Origin: a virus
Reading direction: 5' to 3' (one strand)
Length of the DNA stretch: 64,000 nucleotides
IMG/VR virus record: IMGVR_UViG_3300025647_000027
Location: 1 to 64,000 of that record
Shown here: positions 1 to 6,386 of the stretch, piece after piece
How positions within the stretch are numbered: the first letter of the stretch is position 1
Layout of the letters: each line of letters begins with the position of its first letter
The notes under the pieces: model-generated
Database searches by the model: none
What the model was told of the DNA's origin: nothing
What the model saw: the letters and a program-made list of their open reading frames with translations, nothing else
Translations under genes and position numbers: made by a program

Positions 1-75
1 ACGACAATCTTTTTTCAAAAAAAAAAAAAAAATTAAAAATAATAAAAACAAAGGGGGTGTATTTTAATAGGGGGG
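1..75. other. left edge of window, A-rich, no gene
   Basis: A run of about 15 A lies at 18-32, followed by AT-rich sequence up to the first promoter. I see no coding frame or structure here. The homopolymer near the edge could mark a contig end rather than a biological boundary. Confidence 0.5.
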
Positions 76-104
76 TTGACTTTTACATAAAAATGTTGTA
101 TATT
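76..104 (+). promoter_or_regulatory. host-type promoter of HNH gene
   Basis: TTGACT (76-81), a 17-base spacer and TATATT (99-104) form a near-consensus -35/-10 pair. The ATG at 111 begins only 6 bases after the -10 box, where transcription should start, so the mRNA is predicted to be leaderless. This sets the gene start at 111 rather than at an upstream in-frame codon that lies in front of the promoter. Confidence 0.75.
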
Positions 105-110
105 AGCAGT

Positions 111-668
111 ATGAAGAGAATAATTAGTCCTGTAACAGGAAAGAAAATAAGAGATATAACTGGACAAAGGTTTGGAATATTGACAGCAATAAAACCTACA
201 ATTAAGGTAGGTAGGAATCATAAATGGTTGTGTAAATGTGATTGCGGAAATAAGAAAGAAATATCAGTTAAGCAATTAACAAGAACAGATAGAGGTGATA
301 AACCGCCAACAAGGTCATGTGGATGCATTGGTACTAAGCCACTGGAGCACTATGGAGGGTATAAAGGAGTACATAAGTCTTATTTTACATCTTTAAAGCA
401 TGGAGCTAAAGCCAGGAATATTGAATTTAAAGTAACGATAGAAGAAATTGGAGATTTATTAGAAGCGCAAGAAAATAAATGCGCATTATCTGGAGAAGAG
501 ATAGAGTTTACATCATATGGCATTAAAACTGCATCACTTGATAGAATAGATTCTAATAAAGGATATACAATTGATAATATTCAATGGCTTCATAAAGACG
601 TAAATAGAATGAAACTAAATCTTTGTCAAGAAAGATTTATTGAATTATGTAAAAAGATATCCACTTGA
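111..668 (+). CDS. HNH endonuclease with N-terminal zinc-binding domain
   Basis: Predicted 185-residue HNH-type endonuclease. The N-terminal part has the phage-type pattern GQRFGILT, then CKCDCG (about 41-46) and SCGC (about 69-72), which probably bind zinc and DNA. The C-terminal part carries the HNH core: CALSG (about 124-128), SLDRID (142-147), GYTIDN (151-156) and HKDVNRMK (161-168). This architecture is common in free-standing homing-type endonucleases of phages, which spread by cutting DNA of related phages. It stands alone with its own promoter and is not inserted in a recognisable gene. The start at 111 is chosen because the promoter covers any earlier start. A role in packaging or host DNA degradation is possible but not indicated. 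Confidence 0.75.
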   Translation: MKRIISPVTGKKIRDITGQRFGILTAIKPTIKVGRNHKWLCKCDCGNKKEISVKQLTRTDRGDKPPTRSCGCIGTKPLEHYGGYKGVHKSYFTSLKHGAKARNIEFKVTIEEIGDLLEAQENKCALSGEEIEFTSYGIKTASLDRIDSNKGYTIDNIQWLHKDVNRMKLNLCQERFIELCKKIST

Positions 669-695
669 CTTATATATAAAAATATTTCGTATATT
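665..695 (+). promoter_or_regulatory. host-type promoter, leaderless start
   Basis: TTGACT (665-670), 19-base spacer, TATATT (690-695), then 6 bases to the ATG at 702. The -10 to ATG distance is the same as at 76-104. The -35 box overlaps the stop codon of the preceding gene. Confidence 0.65.
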
Positions 696-701
696 AGAGC
701 T

Positions 702-917
702 ATGAAAACTATGAGAGAAGTATTAGAAGCGCATGACTTCAAGTGGGATGACAAGGAAGAGATCTGGGTTAAGAAGGGAGGATTTGGCAGGAAGTCTACT
801 GTTGATGTAATGTTTAAGAACCTTTTTATCATTCACAAGAATGGCAAGTTAGTCTATGATCATTATATAGATTCTTTCGGAGAGTTTTCGGAAATAATTA
901 GGAATAATTTCGGATAA
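702..917 (+). CDS. small unknown protein, 71 aa
   Basis: I do not recognise this 71-residue protein. It is mixed-charge and soluble-looking, with a WDDKEEIWVKK stretch and no membrane segment or Cys motif. A dedicated promoter and leaderless-type start support it as a real gene. An 8-bp hairpin follows directly after its stop codon (917-937). Confidence 0.6.
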   Translation: MKTMREVLEAHDFKWDDKEEIWVKKGGFGRKSTVDVMFKNLFIIHKNGKLVYDHYIDSFGEFSEIIRNNFG

Positions 918-937
918 GTTACGGGTTTACCGTAACT
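917..937 (+). terminator. post-stop hairpin without T-run
   Basis: AGTTACGG (917-924) pairs perfectly with CCGTAACT (930-937) across a 5-base loop, beginning in the stop codon. No T-run follows, so it may be a weak terminator or an mRNA 3'-end stabiliser. Confidence 0.4.
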
Positions 938-1190
938 GAAAACATACTTTAGCTATAAAGTTACCGGAATTTCTGAGAAAAATGAGTTATCTTTACACAT
1001 GCAAAGAATAAATTTCTCTAAAGTTCTAGGCACAACTGCCTTTGTAGTCTTCGGAATGACAACCCCAACCAACATTATGTTTATTCCGAGGACACTTGGG
1101 TGGATTATGTGGATAATCCGTATATTTCTTCCATGGACTATCCTTTTTTTCATAAAATTTCTACCAAATTCCAAAATTTCTTATTTAATT
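938..1190 (+). other. gene-poor region with nested inverted repeats
   Basis: No convincing gene. A 74-codon plus-strand frame (999-1223) and a minus-strand frame overlap each other and run into the next promoter. Several helices can form: CTTCGGAAT (1049-1057) with ATTCCGAGG (1083-1091, one G-T pair); CCCAA (1064-1068) inside that loop with TTGGG (1096-1100) outside it, which is an H-type pseudoknot; and GGATTA (1102-1107) with TAATCC (1114-1119). An AGCTATAA box lies at 951-958. A structured non-coding transcript is possible. Confidence 0.3.
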
Positions 1191-1191
1191 C

Positions 1192-1220
1192 TTGTGATTT
1201 ACAAATTTTTTAAGTATCTT
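1192..1220 (+). promoter_or_regulatory. host-type promoter of 1239 gene
   Basis: TTGTGA, a 17-base spacer and TATCTT (1215-1220, followed by TAG) fit the Bacteroidota TTG/TAnnTTT pattern. The ATG at 1239 is 18 bases downstream of the -10 box. Confidence 0.55.
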
Positions 1221-1238
1221 TAGATAAAATCTAAAGAG

Positions 1239-1583
1239 ATGGACGAAATAACAACAGCTAATTTCCCTCAGACTACAATAACAACTACTGGAGGAAATAC
1301 TACAACTAATATTATATATGATGAAGCTGGACAGTTTCCTCAACTCCACCAAGTTGGTAGTAGTACTGGACGGAGAATAGACGCATTCTTATGTCCTTCT
1401 GAGCCGGAAGGTATTGGAGCATTAGGTGAGATACATACTGATGATAATGGATACAGATTTGTATATACTAAAGAAGGTTGGATACAAGTTGTTAATGTAG
1501 CTGACCCAGGATTATGGGAACAGTTACACGGAAAAGAAGAGGAGATTACGAAGGGAACTAAAAAGAAATTAAAATGTTTTTAA
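1239..1583 (+). CDS. unknown protein, 114 aa
   Basis: Unrecognised 114-residue protein. The N-terminus is rich in Thr and Asn, as in flexible virion adaptor segments. The middle (PSEPEGIGALGEIHTDDNGYRFVYTKEGWIQVV) is beta-rich and somewhat like a short fibre or tail-peptide module in which a trimmed peptide displays 'YxxxxGWxxV'. The C-terminus is Lys-rich. It overlaps the next gene by 10 bases, so the two are probably cotranscribed from the promoter at 1192-1220. Confidence 0.6.
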   Translation: MDEITTANFPQTTITTTGGNTTTNIIYDEAGQFPQLHQVGSSTGRRIDAFLCPSEPEGIGALGEIHTDDNGYRFVYTKEGWIQVVNVADPGLWEQLHGKEEEITKGTKKKLKCF

Positions 1584-1816
1584 AGGAGAAAGAAGAAAAT
1601 TTAAGTTTGATGAGTCCTGAAGAATTATTAAAAGCATTAAGAGATGCAGCTTATAAAAAAATGCCATGTCCTATGATTCATATTCATGACATGAAGAACT
1701 TTACTATCAGGTATAATATTAATCCAGTACAATATTATAACTCTTTAATAACTCAACCGGATAAGGTTTATGCAAGAAGAAAATTAAGTATAAAAGTAAA
1801 GCCTACTTCTCAGTAG
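1574..1816 (+). CDS. unknown protein, 80 aa
   Basis: Unrecognised 80-residue protein with a predicted helical N-terminal half (SPEELLKALRDAAYKK) and a basic C-terminus. It starts inside the end of the preceding gene. Its stop codon lies in the 3' arm of a terminator hairpin, and its last codons overlap in antisense the end of the minus-strand gene 1803-1946. Confidence 0.6.
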   Translation: MFLKEKEENLSLMSPEELLKALRDAAYKKMPCPMIHIHDMKNFTIRYNINPVQYYNSLITQPDKVYARRKLSIKVKPTSQ

Positions 1817-1824
1817 GCTTTTTT
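1799..1824 (+). terminator. shared terminator between convergent genes
   Basis: AAGCCTACT (1799-1807) and AGTAGGCTT (1812-1820) form a perfect 9-bp stem with loop TCTC, followed by a T-run to 1824. It contains the stop codons of the plus-strand gene (1814-1816) and of the convergent minus-strand gene (1803-1805). The minus-strand side is also T-rich after the stem, so it may work in both directions. Confidence 0.85.
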
Positions 1825-1946
1825 CTTGGTCCATCGTATAGAGGATCATGTTCTATTAAAACTTCCACTCCATTATATTCCATCCTAAGAAACTTCTCAG
1901 GATCATAACGCATCTCTCTTTTTTTCTTAAACTTTAGCTTTTGCAT
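1803..1946 (-). CDS. small basic protein, 47 aa
   Basis: Short minus-strand gene that reads MQKLKFKKKREMRYDPEKF and ends PRKKPTEK. It is strongly basic at both ends and unrecognised. Its ATG (1946) overlaps the last codons of the upstream minus-strand gene 1927-2166, the usual coupling in this window, and its stop lies in the shared terminator. The tight coupling and lack of internal stops support it as real. Confidence 0.6.
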   Translation of the reverse strand: MQKLKFKKKREMRYDPEKFLRMEYNGVEVLIEHDPLYDGPRKKPTEK

Positions 1947-2166
1947 GACTGCATGTGTTTATAGCTTGTTTCTTAAAGTTAGTTACACTCTGTTCGAAAT
2001 CAGGCCCGAAAGGTATCTCATGTGTTATAATTGGTAACTCTCCTGAGTCTAATAAAAAGAAAGTAACCCTCCCTGTATTCGCATCTTCCTCATAATCAGC
2101 ATGATAGTCACATTTGTAACTCTTTAGTGCGTAATTTAATTTTTTAATTTCTTGATCTAAATCCAT
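1927..2166 (-). CDS. unknown protein, 79 aa
   Basis: Unrecognised 79-residue acidic protein starting MDLDQEIKKLNYALKSYKCD. An upstream in-frame extension (to 2262) is hydrophobic, reads through the divergent promoter region and is rejected; the start at 2166 follows a TATATTTACA box on the minus strand. It heads a two-gene minus-strand unit with the 47-residue gene. Confidence 0.6.
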   Translation of the reverse strand: MDLDQEIKKLNYALKSYKCDYHADYEEDANTGRVTFFLLDSGELPIITHEIPFGPDFEQSVTNFKKQAINTCSHAKAKV

Positions 2167-2173
2167 TTTTATC

Positions 2174-2214
2174 TTGTTTTTACAAATTATTTTTTGTATC
2201 TTTATGTAAATATA
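2174..2214. promoter_or_regulatory. overlapping divergent promoters
   Basis: Plus strand: TTGTTT (2174-2179), 17-base spacer, TATCTT (2197-2202), driving the gene at 2224. Minus strand: TATATT (2214-2209) followed by TACA, driving the gene that starts at 2166; its -35 region is only a T-tract. The two -10 boxes are 6 bases apart, so the two polymerases would probably compete. Confidence 0.5.
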
Positions 2215-2223
2215 CGAAATAAA

Positions 2224-2391
2224 ATGCTTAAAAAAAAATCTGAGAGAAGTTTTTCTGAACAATTAGAAGAAGCTAAGGCGTCTGGAGACATGAGAAAGAT
2301 GTCTGATGTAGCTAGAAGAGCAAGTATAGCTTATAGAAATGAGATGGAAAGATTACGCAAATTAGAAAAGGATGTGTGTAACAAAAAATAG
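2224..2391 (+). CDS. small helical protein, 55 aa
   Basis: Unrecognised 55-residue, charged, probably all-helical protein (SEQLEEAKASGDMRKMSD, then RNEMERLRKLEKD). The ATG at 2224 is preferred over an upstream TTG because the -10 box lies between them. Confidence 0.6.
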   Translation: MLKKKSERSFSEQLEEAKASGDMRKMSDVARRASIAYRNEMERLRKLEKDVCNKK

Positions 2392-2403
2392 TGATACTAT
2401 TAT

Positions 2404-2434
2404 TTGGAAATAGAACTTTTATATCGTATGTTTG
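2404..2434 (+). promoter_or_regulatory. consensus Bacteroidota promoter
   Basis: TTGGAA (2404-2409), exactly 17 bases, then TATGTTTG (2427-2434), a perfect match to the Bacteroidota -7 element TAnnTTTG. Transcription should begin near 2440, about 300 bases before the next start codon. Confidence 0.6.
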
Positions 2435-2439
2435 CATAA

Positions 2440-2740
2440 ATAAACTATCTGGTGTTAGAATTACATCAGCCTAAAGCTAATAAGTTAAGAATATTATAGG
2501 GCGTAGGCGTGTAAGGAGGTTAAAAAGATAGTAACTCGATGGAAACCATTTACATATAATAATAGAGTTGGACTGGATACGGAACAAGTAGGATCCTTTT
2601 GAATTAACAAATGTTATCAGTCCTGGGCAAGAGTAGCACTGCTCTATTGAAATTGTAAAGAAAACTGTTCCAGGTTCTGAAATACCAACAGGGCCAAGGG
2701 ATTTTTCTATCTAATATTTAAATTTTAAAAAAAATACATT
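2440..2740 (+). ncRNA. long untranslated leader or structured RNA
   Basis: About 300 bases without a coding frame, downstream of a consensus promoter and upstream of a 70-residue membrane-protein gene. It starts with hairpin CTGGTGT/ACATCAG (2449-2455/2463-2469). It then holds a G-rich tract, a helix AACTC/GAGTT enclosing ATGG-aaa-CCAT (around 2532-2570), and a CCTGG/CCAGG pairing across 2622-2673 around an AGAGTAG/CTGCTCT hairpin. I do not recognise an RNA family, and the group I intron core sequences I know are not evident. Confidence 0.4.
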
Positions 2741-2953
2741 ATGAATAAAATTATTGATTATATTAAAAGTGTTGTTAGTGTTATAGTTAAATTTACCACT
2801 GGACTTGGATTCTATGGCTTAGGCTTAGTTTTAGGTGCATTAGGTGCGTGGATACTATTGGGGTGGAGCCATATAGCCGCAGGGTTACTTGGTGCATTCA
2901 TATTTAAAAACTTTAAGGCTATTGTTGACTACGTTAAAGGCATCAAGCTATAA
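2741..2953 (+). CDS. small membrane protein, 70 aa
   Basis: 70-residue protein with a Gly-rich hydrophobic stretch (about residues 20-45, GLGFYGLGLVLGALGAWILL) and a second hydrophobic segment (about 46-56), flanked by Lys-containing amphipathic ends. The shape fits a small membrane or holin-like protein, but a conventional holin exists at 21207. It is followed 23 bases later by a strong terminator and preceded by a 300-base leader, so it forms a single-gene transcription unit. Confidence 0.55.
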   Translation: MNKIIDYIKSVVSVIVKFTTGLGFYGLGLVLGALGAWILLGWSHIAAGLLGAFIFKNFKAIVDYVKGIKL

Positions 2954-2976
2954 ATTGTTTAAATCTATTATGTTAG

Positions 2977-3005
2977 AATCCTCACAGAAATGTGAGGATT
3001 TTTTT
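2977..3005 (+). terminator. intrinsic terminator
   Basis: AATCCTCAC (2977-2985) and GTGAGGATT (2992-3000) form a perfect 9-bp stem with a 6-base loop, followed by a run of T. Confidence 0.9.
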
Positions 3006-3048
3006 GTTTTAATTAGGATTTGTCAATTTTATTTCTTATTTTTACTAA

Positions 3049-3256
3049 ATGAAAGAAGAAAACAACGTACTAACTGAAACCATTGTGTGATATCAATGCT
3101 ATTCCTGATGGAATGGACGTACAGAAGTGGTTAGAGATAGCAATGCAAACTGGAGTTTGTCTTATAGACTCTAAGAAGGGAGTTGTTCCTTTCATGATGC
3201 ATTCAAGAAGAAAGTTGAAGTTTGAAGTAAAAGATATAAACAATGAATCAAAATAA
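3049..3256 (+). pseudogene. small gene split by a +1 frameshift at UGA
   Basis: ATG at 3049 follows a TATTTT box (3037-3042) by exactly 6 bases, like the leaderless genes at 111 and 702. The frame stops after 13 codons at TGA (3088-3090). The +1 frame continues from there as DINAIPDGMDVQKWLEIAMQ and on to a TAA at 3254-3256, ending in the start of the next gene. An internal ATG (3113) could give a 47-residue product alone. The joined product would be 68 residues. This is either a one-base indel, a sequencing error, or programmed +1 shifting at GTG TGA T. The IPDGM...W motif recalls segments I associate with crAss-like phage proteins, but I cannot name a function. Confidence 0.5.
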
Positions 3257-3581
3257 TAAAAGAAAAAGAATGACATTAAGTATCAAGCCGTCACTTAGAC
3301 GGGTACTTGATATGGATAATGATACAATACTTGCTCATTATGCTTTGATAGTTCATAAAGCAAGTAGCTTAAGTTCTACACAAAGAAGATTTTTACAGCA
3401 AGTGTTACAAAGTAAGCTTGATCACGGAAGCGTAAAGGATGATGAGGTAGCGAAAGCAGTAGCTGACTTATCTAATGCTATACAAAAGCAACTTCAAGAA
3501 GAATTATTACAAGAGATAGTTAAAAATGATGAAGAATTAGGATTATACGAAGATGAAAGTAGGGATAGTACAGACAAGTAA
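3243..3581 (+). CDS. unknown helical protein, 112 aa
   Basis: Unrecognised 112-residue protein with a basic N-terminus (NKRKRMTLSIKPSLRR) and helical, Gln/Glu-rich remainder that could form a coiled coil (KQLQEELLQEIVKNDEE). Its start overlaps the preceding gene by 14 bases and its end overlaps the next by 29. It is the first intact gene of the operon leading to GroEL. Confidence 0.6.
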   Translation: MNQNNKRKRMTLSIKPSLRRVLDMDNDTILAHYALIVHKASSLSSTQRRFLQQVLQSKLDHGSVKDDEVAKAVADLSNAIQKQLQEELLQEIVKNDEELGLYEDESRDSTDK

Positions 3582-3792
3582 TATTGAGGGTAAGATCAAT
3601 GAAGCGTTACACAATGCTCACGATCGTGGAGAATCATCTGTCACATTCATTATACAAGCACATGCTTTACCAAGAGTGGTATCATTCTTAAAGGACAGAG
3701 AAGAAATAAGTGTTCTTGATATACAAGACAAGTCAGTCTTTATGGTTAAGCACATGAGAATAACATTTGAAATAGTAGATTATTATGTCTAA
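3553..3792 (+). CDS. unknown protein, 79 aa
   Basis: Unrecognised 79-residue alpha/beta-looking protein (MKVGIVQTSNIEGKINEALH; later SVTFIIQ and KHMRITFEIVDYYV). It overlaps its neighbours on both sides (29 and 8 bases), indicating translational coupling in the GroEL operon. Confidence 0.55.
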   Translation: MKVGIVQTSNIEGKINEALHNAHDRGESSVTFIIQAHALPRVVSFLKDREEISVLDIQDKSVFMVKHMRITFEIVDYYV

Positions 3793-4117
3793 AGAAAAAA
3801 TATATTTAAATGGAGTTCCTGTTTACAGATACACTGATATCGAAGAATTAGGACCGTCAGTTAAGTATGTTTTATTCGAAGACAATGAAGAGATAGGACA
3901 TGTGTTGTTTCTTCAGTTGTTCTTAACAAGAGCAGAAGAATATAGAATAGTATTAGACTCAATAAAGAGTGTAATCAAAGTAGATGAAAATAGTAAAATA
4001 AACGTTAGAAGAATAGAGTATGAGCAAGATAGACGAAGTAGCCAATGGGTTCTCAAACCTAGCCAAGAGCAAACTAGGGTTATTATCAAAGGAGACGATG
4101 GAGAGAAATCAAGCTAG
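3785..4117 (+). CDS. unknown protein, 110 aa
   Basis: Unrecognised 110-residue protein with a YLNGVPVYRYTDIEELGP N-terminus and an alternating hydrophobic pattern suggesting beta structure. Its last 98 bases overlap the next gene in another frame, so its C-terminal 30 residues (DRRSSQWVLKPSQEQTR onwards) are read from doubly coding DNA. Confidence 0.55.
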   Translation: MSKEKIYLNGVPVYRYTDIEELGPSVKYVLFEDNEEIGHVLFLQLFLTRAEEYRIVLDSIKSVIKVDENSKINVRRIEYEQDRRSSQWVLKPSQEQTRVIIKGDDGEKSS

Positions 4118-4238
4118 AATGGATATATGTAATGAATGTGAATTCAAGACAGCCTTAGGTAGATGTGGAAAATGTGGCTGTGTATTAACAGCCAAAACAA
4201 AATGTGATGAATGTAAATGTCCAATAGATAAATGGTAA
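4020..4238 (+). CDS. small zinc-ribbon protein, 72 aa
   Basis: 72-residue protein with the pattern ICNECEFK (about 36-43), CGKCGC (about 49-54), then CDECKCPIDKW at the C-terminus, giving nine cysteines arranged as a zinc-binding knuckle pair. Similar small Cys-rich proteins ending in CPxxKW occur next to structural genes in many crAss-like phages, as far as I recall; their function is unknown. I keep the ATG at 4020 despite a 98-base overlap because the N-terminal helix (SNLAKSKLGLLSKETMERN) fits the family pattern; 4098 is the alternative start. Confidence 0.65.
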   Translation: MSKIDEVANGFSNLAKSKLGLLSKETMERNQARMDICNECEFKTALGRCGKCGCVLTAKTKCDECKCPIDKW

Positions 4239-4486
4239 CAGCAGAACAAATTATAATGTTAGGTTTTATGCCTGACAGAAGAAATCAAAAAGTAAAACAA
4301 AGTGGTTACTCGGTGACAGGAGAAGATAGAGAAGGGAACATCTGTGAATTAAGAATAGTAATGAACTACTATACCGGAAGTGTCCAGATTATATATACTG
4401 AAGCAACAGAAAGAAAATTAATATACGAAGGTGAAGTCTCATCAATTAACGAACTAGAAGAAAGAATACAAGATGGAGAGTATTAA
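4232..4486 (+). CDS. unknown protein, 84 aa
   Basis: Unrecognised 84-residue protein predicted to be a small alpha/beta fold: LRIVMNYYTGSVQIIYTEA reads as two beta strands. It overlaps both neighbours, ending inside the GroEL start, so expression is probably coupled to the chaperonin. Confidence 0.55.
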   Translation: MVTAEQIIMLGFMPDRRNQKVKQSGYSVTGEDREGNICELRIVMNYYTGSVQIIYTEATERKLIYEGEVSSINELEERIQDGEY

Positions 4487-6035
4487 ATACGGGAGAGAAG
4501 CAAGAGAGAGTATACAGAGAGGTGTGGATACTCTCTCTAATGCAGTAAAGATTACATTAGGGCCTAAGGGTCAGAATGTTATTATAGATAGGGGGCCAGA
4601 TATGCTACCTATCATAACAAAGGATGGAGTAACTGTCGCAAAAAACGTGACAGTTGAAGATAGGTATGAGGCAATGGGTGTACAGTTAATGAAAGATGTA
4701 GCTGAACAGGCTGAACAAGGATCAGGTGATGGTACTACTACCGCTACTGTGATAGCTCAGTGTATACTTAATTATGGATTAAAACTTGTTGCAGGTGGAT
4801 ATGATGCAAATGAATTAAAGCAGGGGGTAGATTTCGGTGTAAAGCAGGCAGTTGAATATATAAATTCGATTGCTATTCCTGTTGATACTGATTCAGAAAT
4901 GATTAAACAAGTTGCCACAGTATCTGCAAATAACAATATTGAGATTGGAGAGTTAGTGGCAAAAGCTTTCGGGAAAGTAGGCAGAGAAGGAGGAGTATCC
5001 GTAGAAGCTAGTCAAGGACAAACTACTTATATTGATGTAGTTGATGGGATGCAATTCGACAGAGGTATGGTCAGTCCTTATTTCTCTACTAATCCGGACA
5101 CAATGGAAGTGACTTATAAGGACCCATATATTATGTTGGTGGATGGTAAGTTAACTACTGTTGAGGATGTAATGCCTACATTAGAACAAACAACGAAGGT
5201 AGGAAGACCGTTACTAATAGTGGCGGAAGACATTGAAGGACAAGCACTTGCAACGTTAGTGATAAACAAAACACGAGGAGGAGCGCAAGTTGTAGCCGTT
5301 AAGACTCCAGGATTCGGAAGCCAAAGAGCTGAAATACTACAAGATATGGCATACCAAACCGGAGGCATAGTATGTAAATCAGAATTTATAAACCAACTGG
5401 ATGGTACCTACTTAGGTCAAGCAGATTCAGTTACAGTAACTCAAGGATCAACAGTTATAGTTGGTGCTAAAGGAGATGAGAAAGAAATCAAAGATAGAGT
5501 CTCCGAACTACAAGGTAAAATAAAATTAGAAAAATCAGAGTTTAATAAAACTCAACTAACAAACAGAATTGCAAAACTATCTGGTGGTATTGCTGTAATT
5601 TATGTTGGAGGAAACTCAGAGGTTGAGATGAAAGAAAAAATGGATAGAGTTATTGATGCTAAGGAAGCCGTAATATCAGCACTAGAAGAAGGTGTTGTAC
5701 CAGGCGGAGGAATTGCATTGCTTAATGCTATTGACTTTATTCAGGATGTTAAGCATGAGACAGAGCAAAAAGGAATTAACCTCCTTAAAGAGGCGTTAAA
5801 ATCACCAATATTAACAATATGTGAAAATGCTGGAATCAATGGAGATGTTGTTATTTCAAGTATCAATAGACACAAGACTAGTGGAAGACTTGGGTATGAT
5901 GCTAAAAATGCTAAATACGAAGACATGATAGTTGTTGGTATTATTGATCCAAAGAAGGTAACAAGAGTTGCATTAGAAAATGCTGCTTCAGTTGCTGGAA
6001 CAATCCTTACAACAGGATGTGCTATTAAATTATAA
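4473..6035 (+). CDS. groEL: GroEL-type chaperonin (Hsp60)
   Basis: Full-length group I chaperonin, 520 residues against about 548 in E. coli. The ATP site is intact: TLGPKGQNV near residue 28, DGVTVAK, GDGTTTATV with D86 (E. coli D87), and RVIDAK with D395 (E. coli D398, needed for ATP hydrolysis), then GVVPGGG. The apical substrate and GroES-binding face is preserved (PLLIVAEDIEGQALATLV, VKTPGFGSQR). The protein ends GCAIKL and lacks the flexible GGM tail of the cavity. It would assemble into a ring and fold proteins with GroES. Its place in a dense phage operon, and a GroES-like gene 1.5 kb downstream, point to a dedicated phage folding machine, perhaps for capsid or giant cargo proteins. 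Phage chaperonins are known in several large phages. Confidence 0.97.
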   Translation: MESIKYGREARESIQRGVDTLSNAVKITLGPKGQNVIIDRGPDMLPIITKDGVTVAKNVTVEDRYEAMGVQLMKDVAEQAEQGSGDGTTTATVIAQCILNYGLKLVAGGYDANELKQGVDFGVKQAVEYINSIAIPVDTDSEMIKQVATVSANNNIEIGELVAKAFGKVGREGGVSVEASQGQTTYIDVVDGMQFDRGMVSPYFSTNPDTMEVTYKDPYIMLVDGKLTTVEDVMPTLEQTTKVGRPLLIVAEDIEGQALATLVINKTRGGAQVVAVKTPGFGSQRAEILQDMAYQTGGIVCKSEFINQLDGTYLGQADSVTVTQGSTVIVGAKGDEKEIKDRVSELQGKIKLEKSEFNKTQLTNRIAKLSGGIAVIYVGGNSEVEMKEKMDRVIDAKEAVISALEEGVVPGGGIALLNAIDFIQDVKHETEQKGINLLKEALKSPILTICENAGINGDVVISSINRHKTSGRLGYDAKNAKYEDMIVVGIIDPKKVTRVALENAASVAGTILTTGCAIKL

Positions 6036-6039
6036 ACCA

Positions 6040-6384
6040 ATGAAAAACCTAACTAAAGAAATTGAACGCAGAGAGCATGCCAACATGATGGCACCATTTC
6101 CAGTGTATGACACTGACATTATTAACGATTTAAAATTATTAAACATGATAACAAAAAAGCAGGATTACAACAACGTGCCAGTGACATATTGCAAGACTTG
6201 TCTAAGATTGCACATTAAAGAAGTTTCATTTCCAAAGGATGGAGCAATTAGTACTAAGGACAAGGCAGTTGTTCCATATTGTGTAGATTGTGGAAACACA
6301 GATCTAGCAGAAGCTCATATTACTGAGTGGGAAGATATGTATGAAGATAAGTACGGAGAAAGGTTTTTAGATAAAAAAGATTAA
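6040..6384 (+). CDS. zinc-ribbon-like protein, 114 aa
   Basis: 114-residue protein with two Cys pairs, CKTC and CVDC, separated by about 30 residues, which probably chelate one zinc. The ATG at 6040, 4 bases after GroEL, is chosen; the longer frame reads into GroEL's end. The N-terminus (NLTKEIERREHANMMAPFPV) is helical. A role in DNA or RNA binding is plausible but unproven. Confidence 0.6.
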   Translation: MKNLTKEIERREHANMMAPFPVYDTDIINDLKLLNMITKKQDYNNVPVTYCKTCLRLHIKEVSFPKDGAISTKDKAVVPYCVDCGNTDLAEAHITEWEDMYEDKYGERFLDKKD

Positions 6385-6386
6385 CC

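Noticed and set aside
999-1223. 74-codon plus-strand frame with hydrophobic C-terminus
   Set aside because: It overlaps inverted repeats and runs through the promoter of the 1239 gene; a minus-strand frame covers the same bases. Composition looks like chance translation of AT-rich DNA.
2392-2740. Group I intron or tmRNA in the gene-free region
   Set aside because: No recognisable P/Q/R/S core, no split gene around it, and no tRNA-like ends; only generic helices are seen.
5741-6040. minus-strand frames opposite groEL
   Set aside because: Antisense shadows of the conserved chaperonin; protein composition is not natural-looking.
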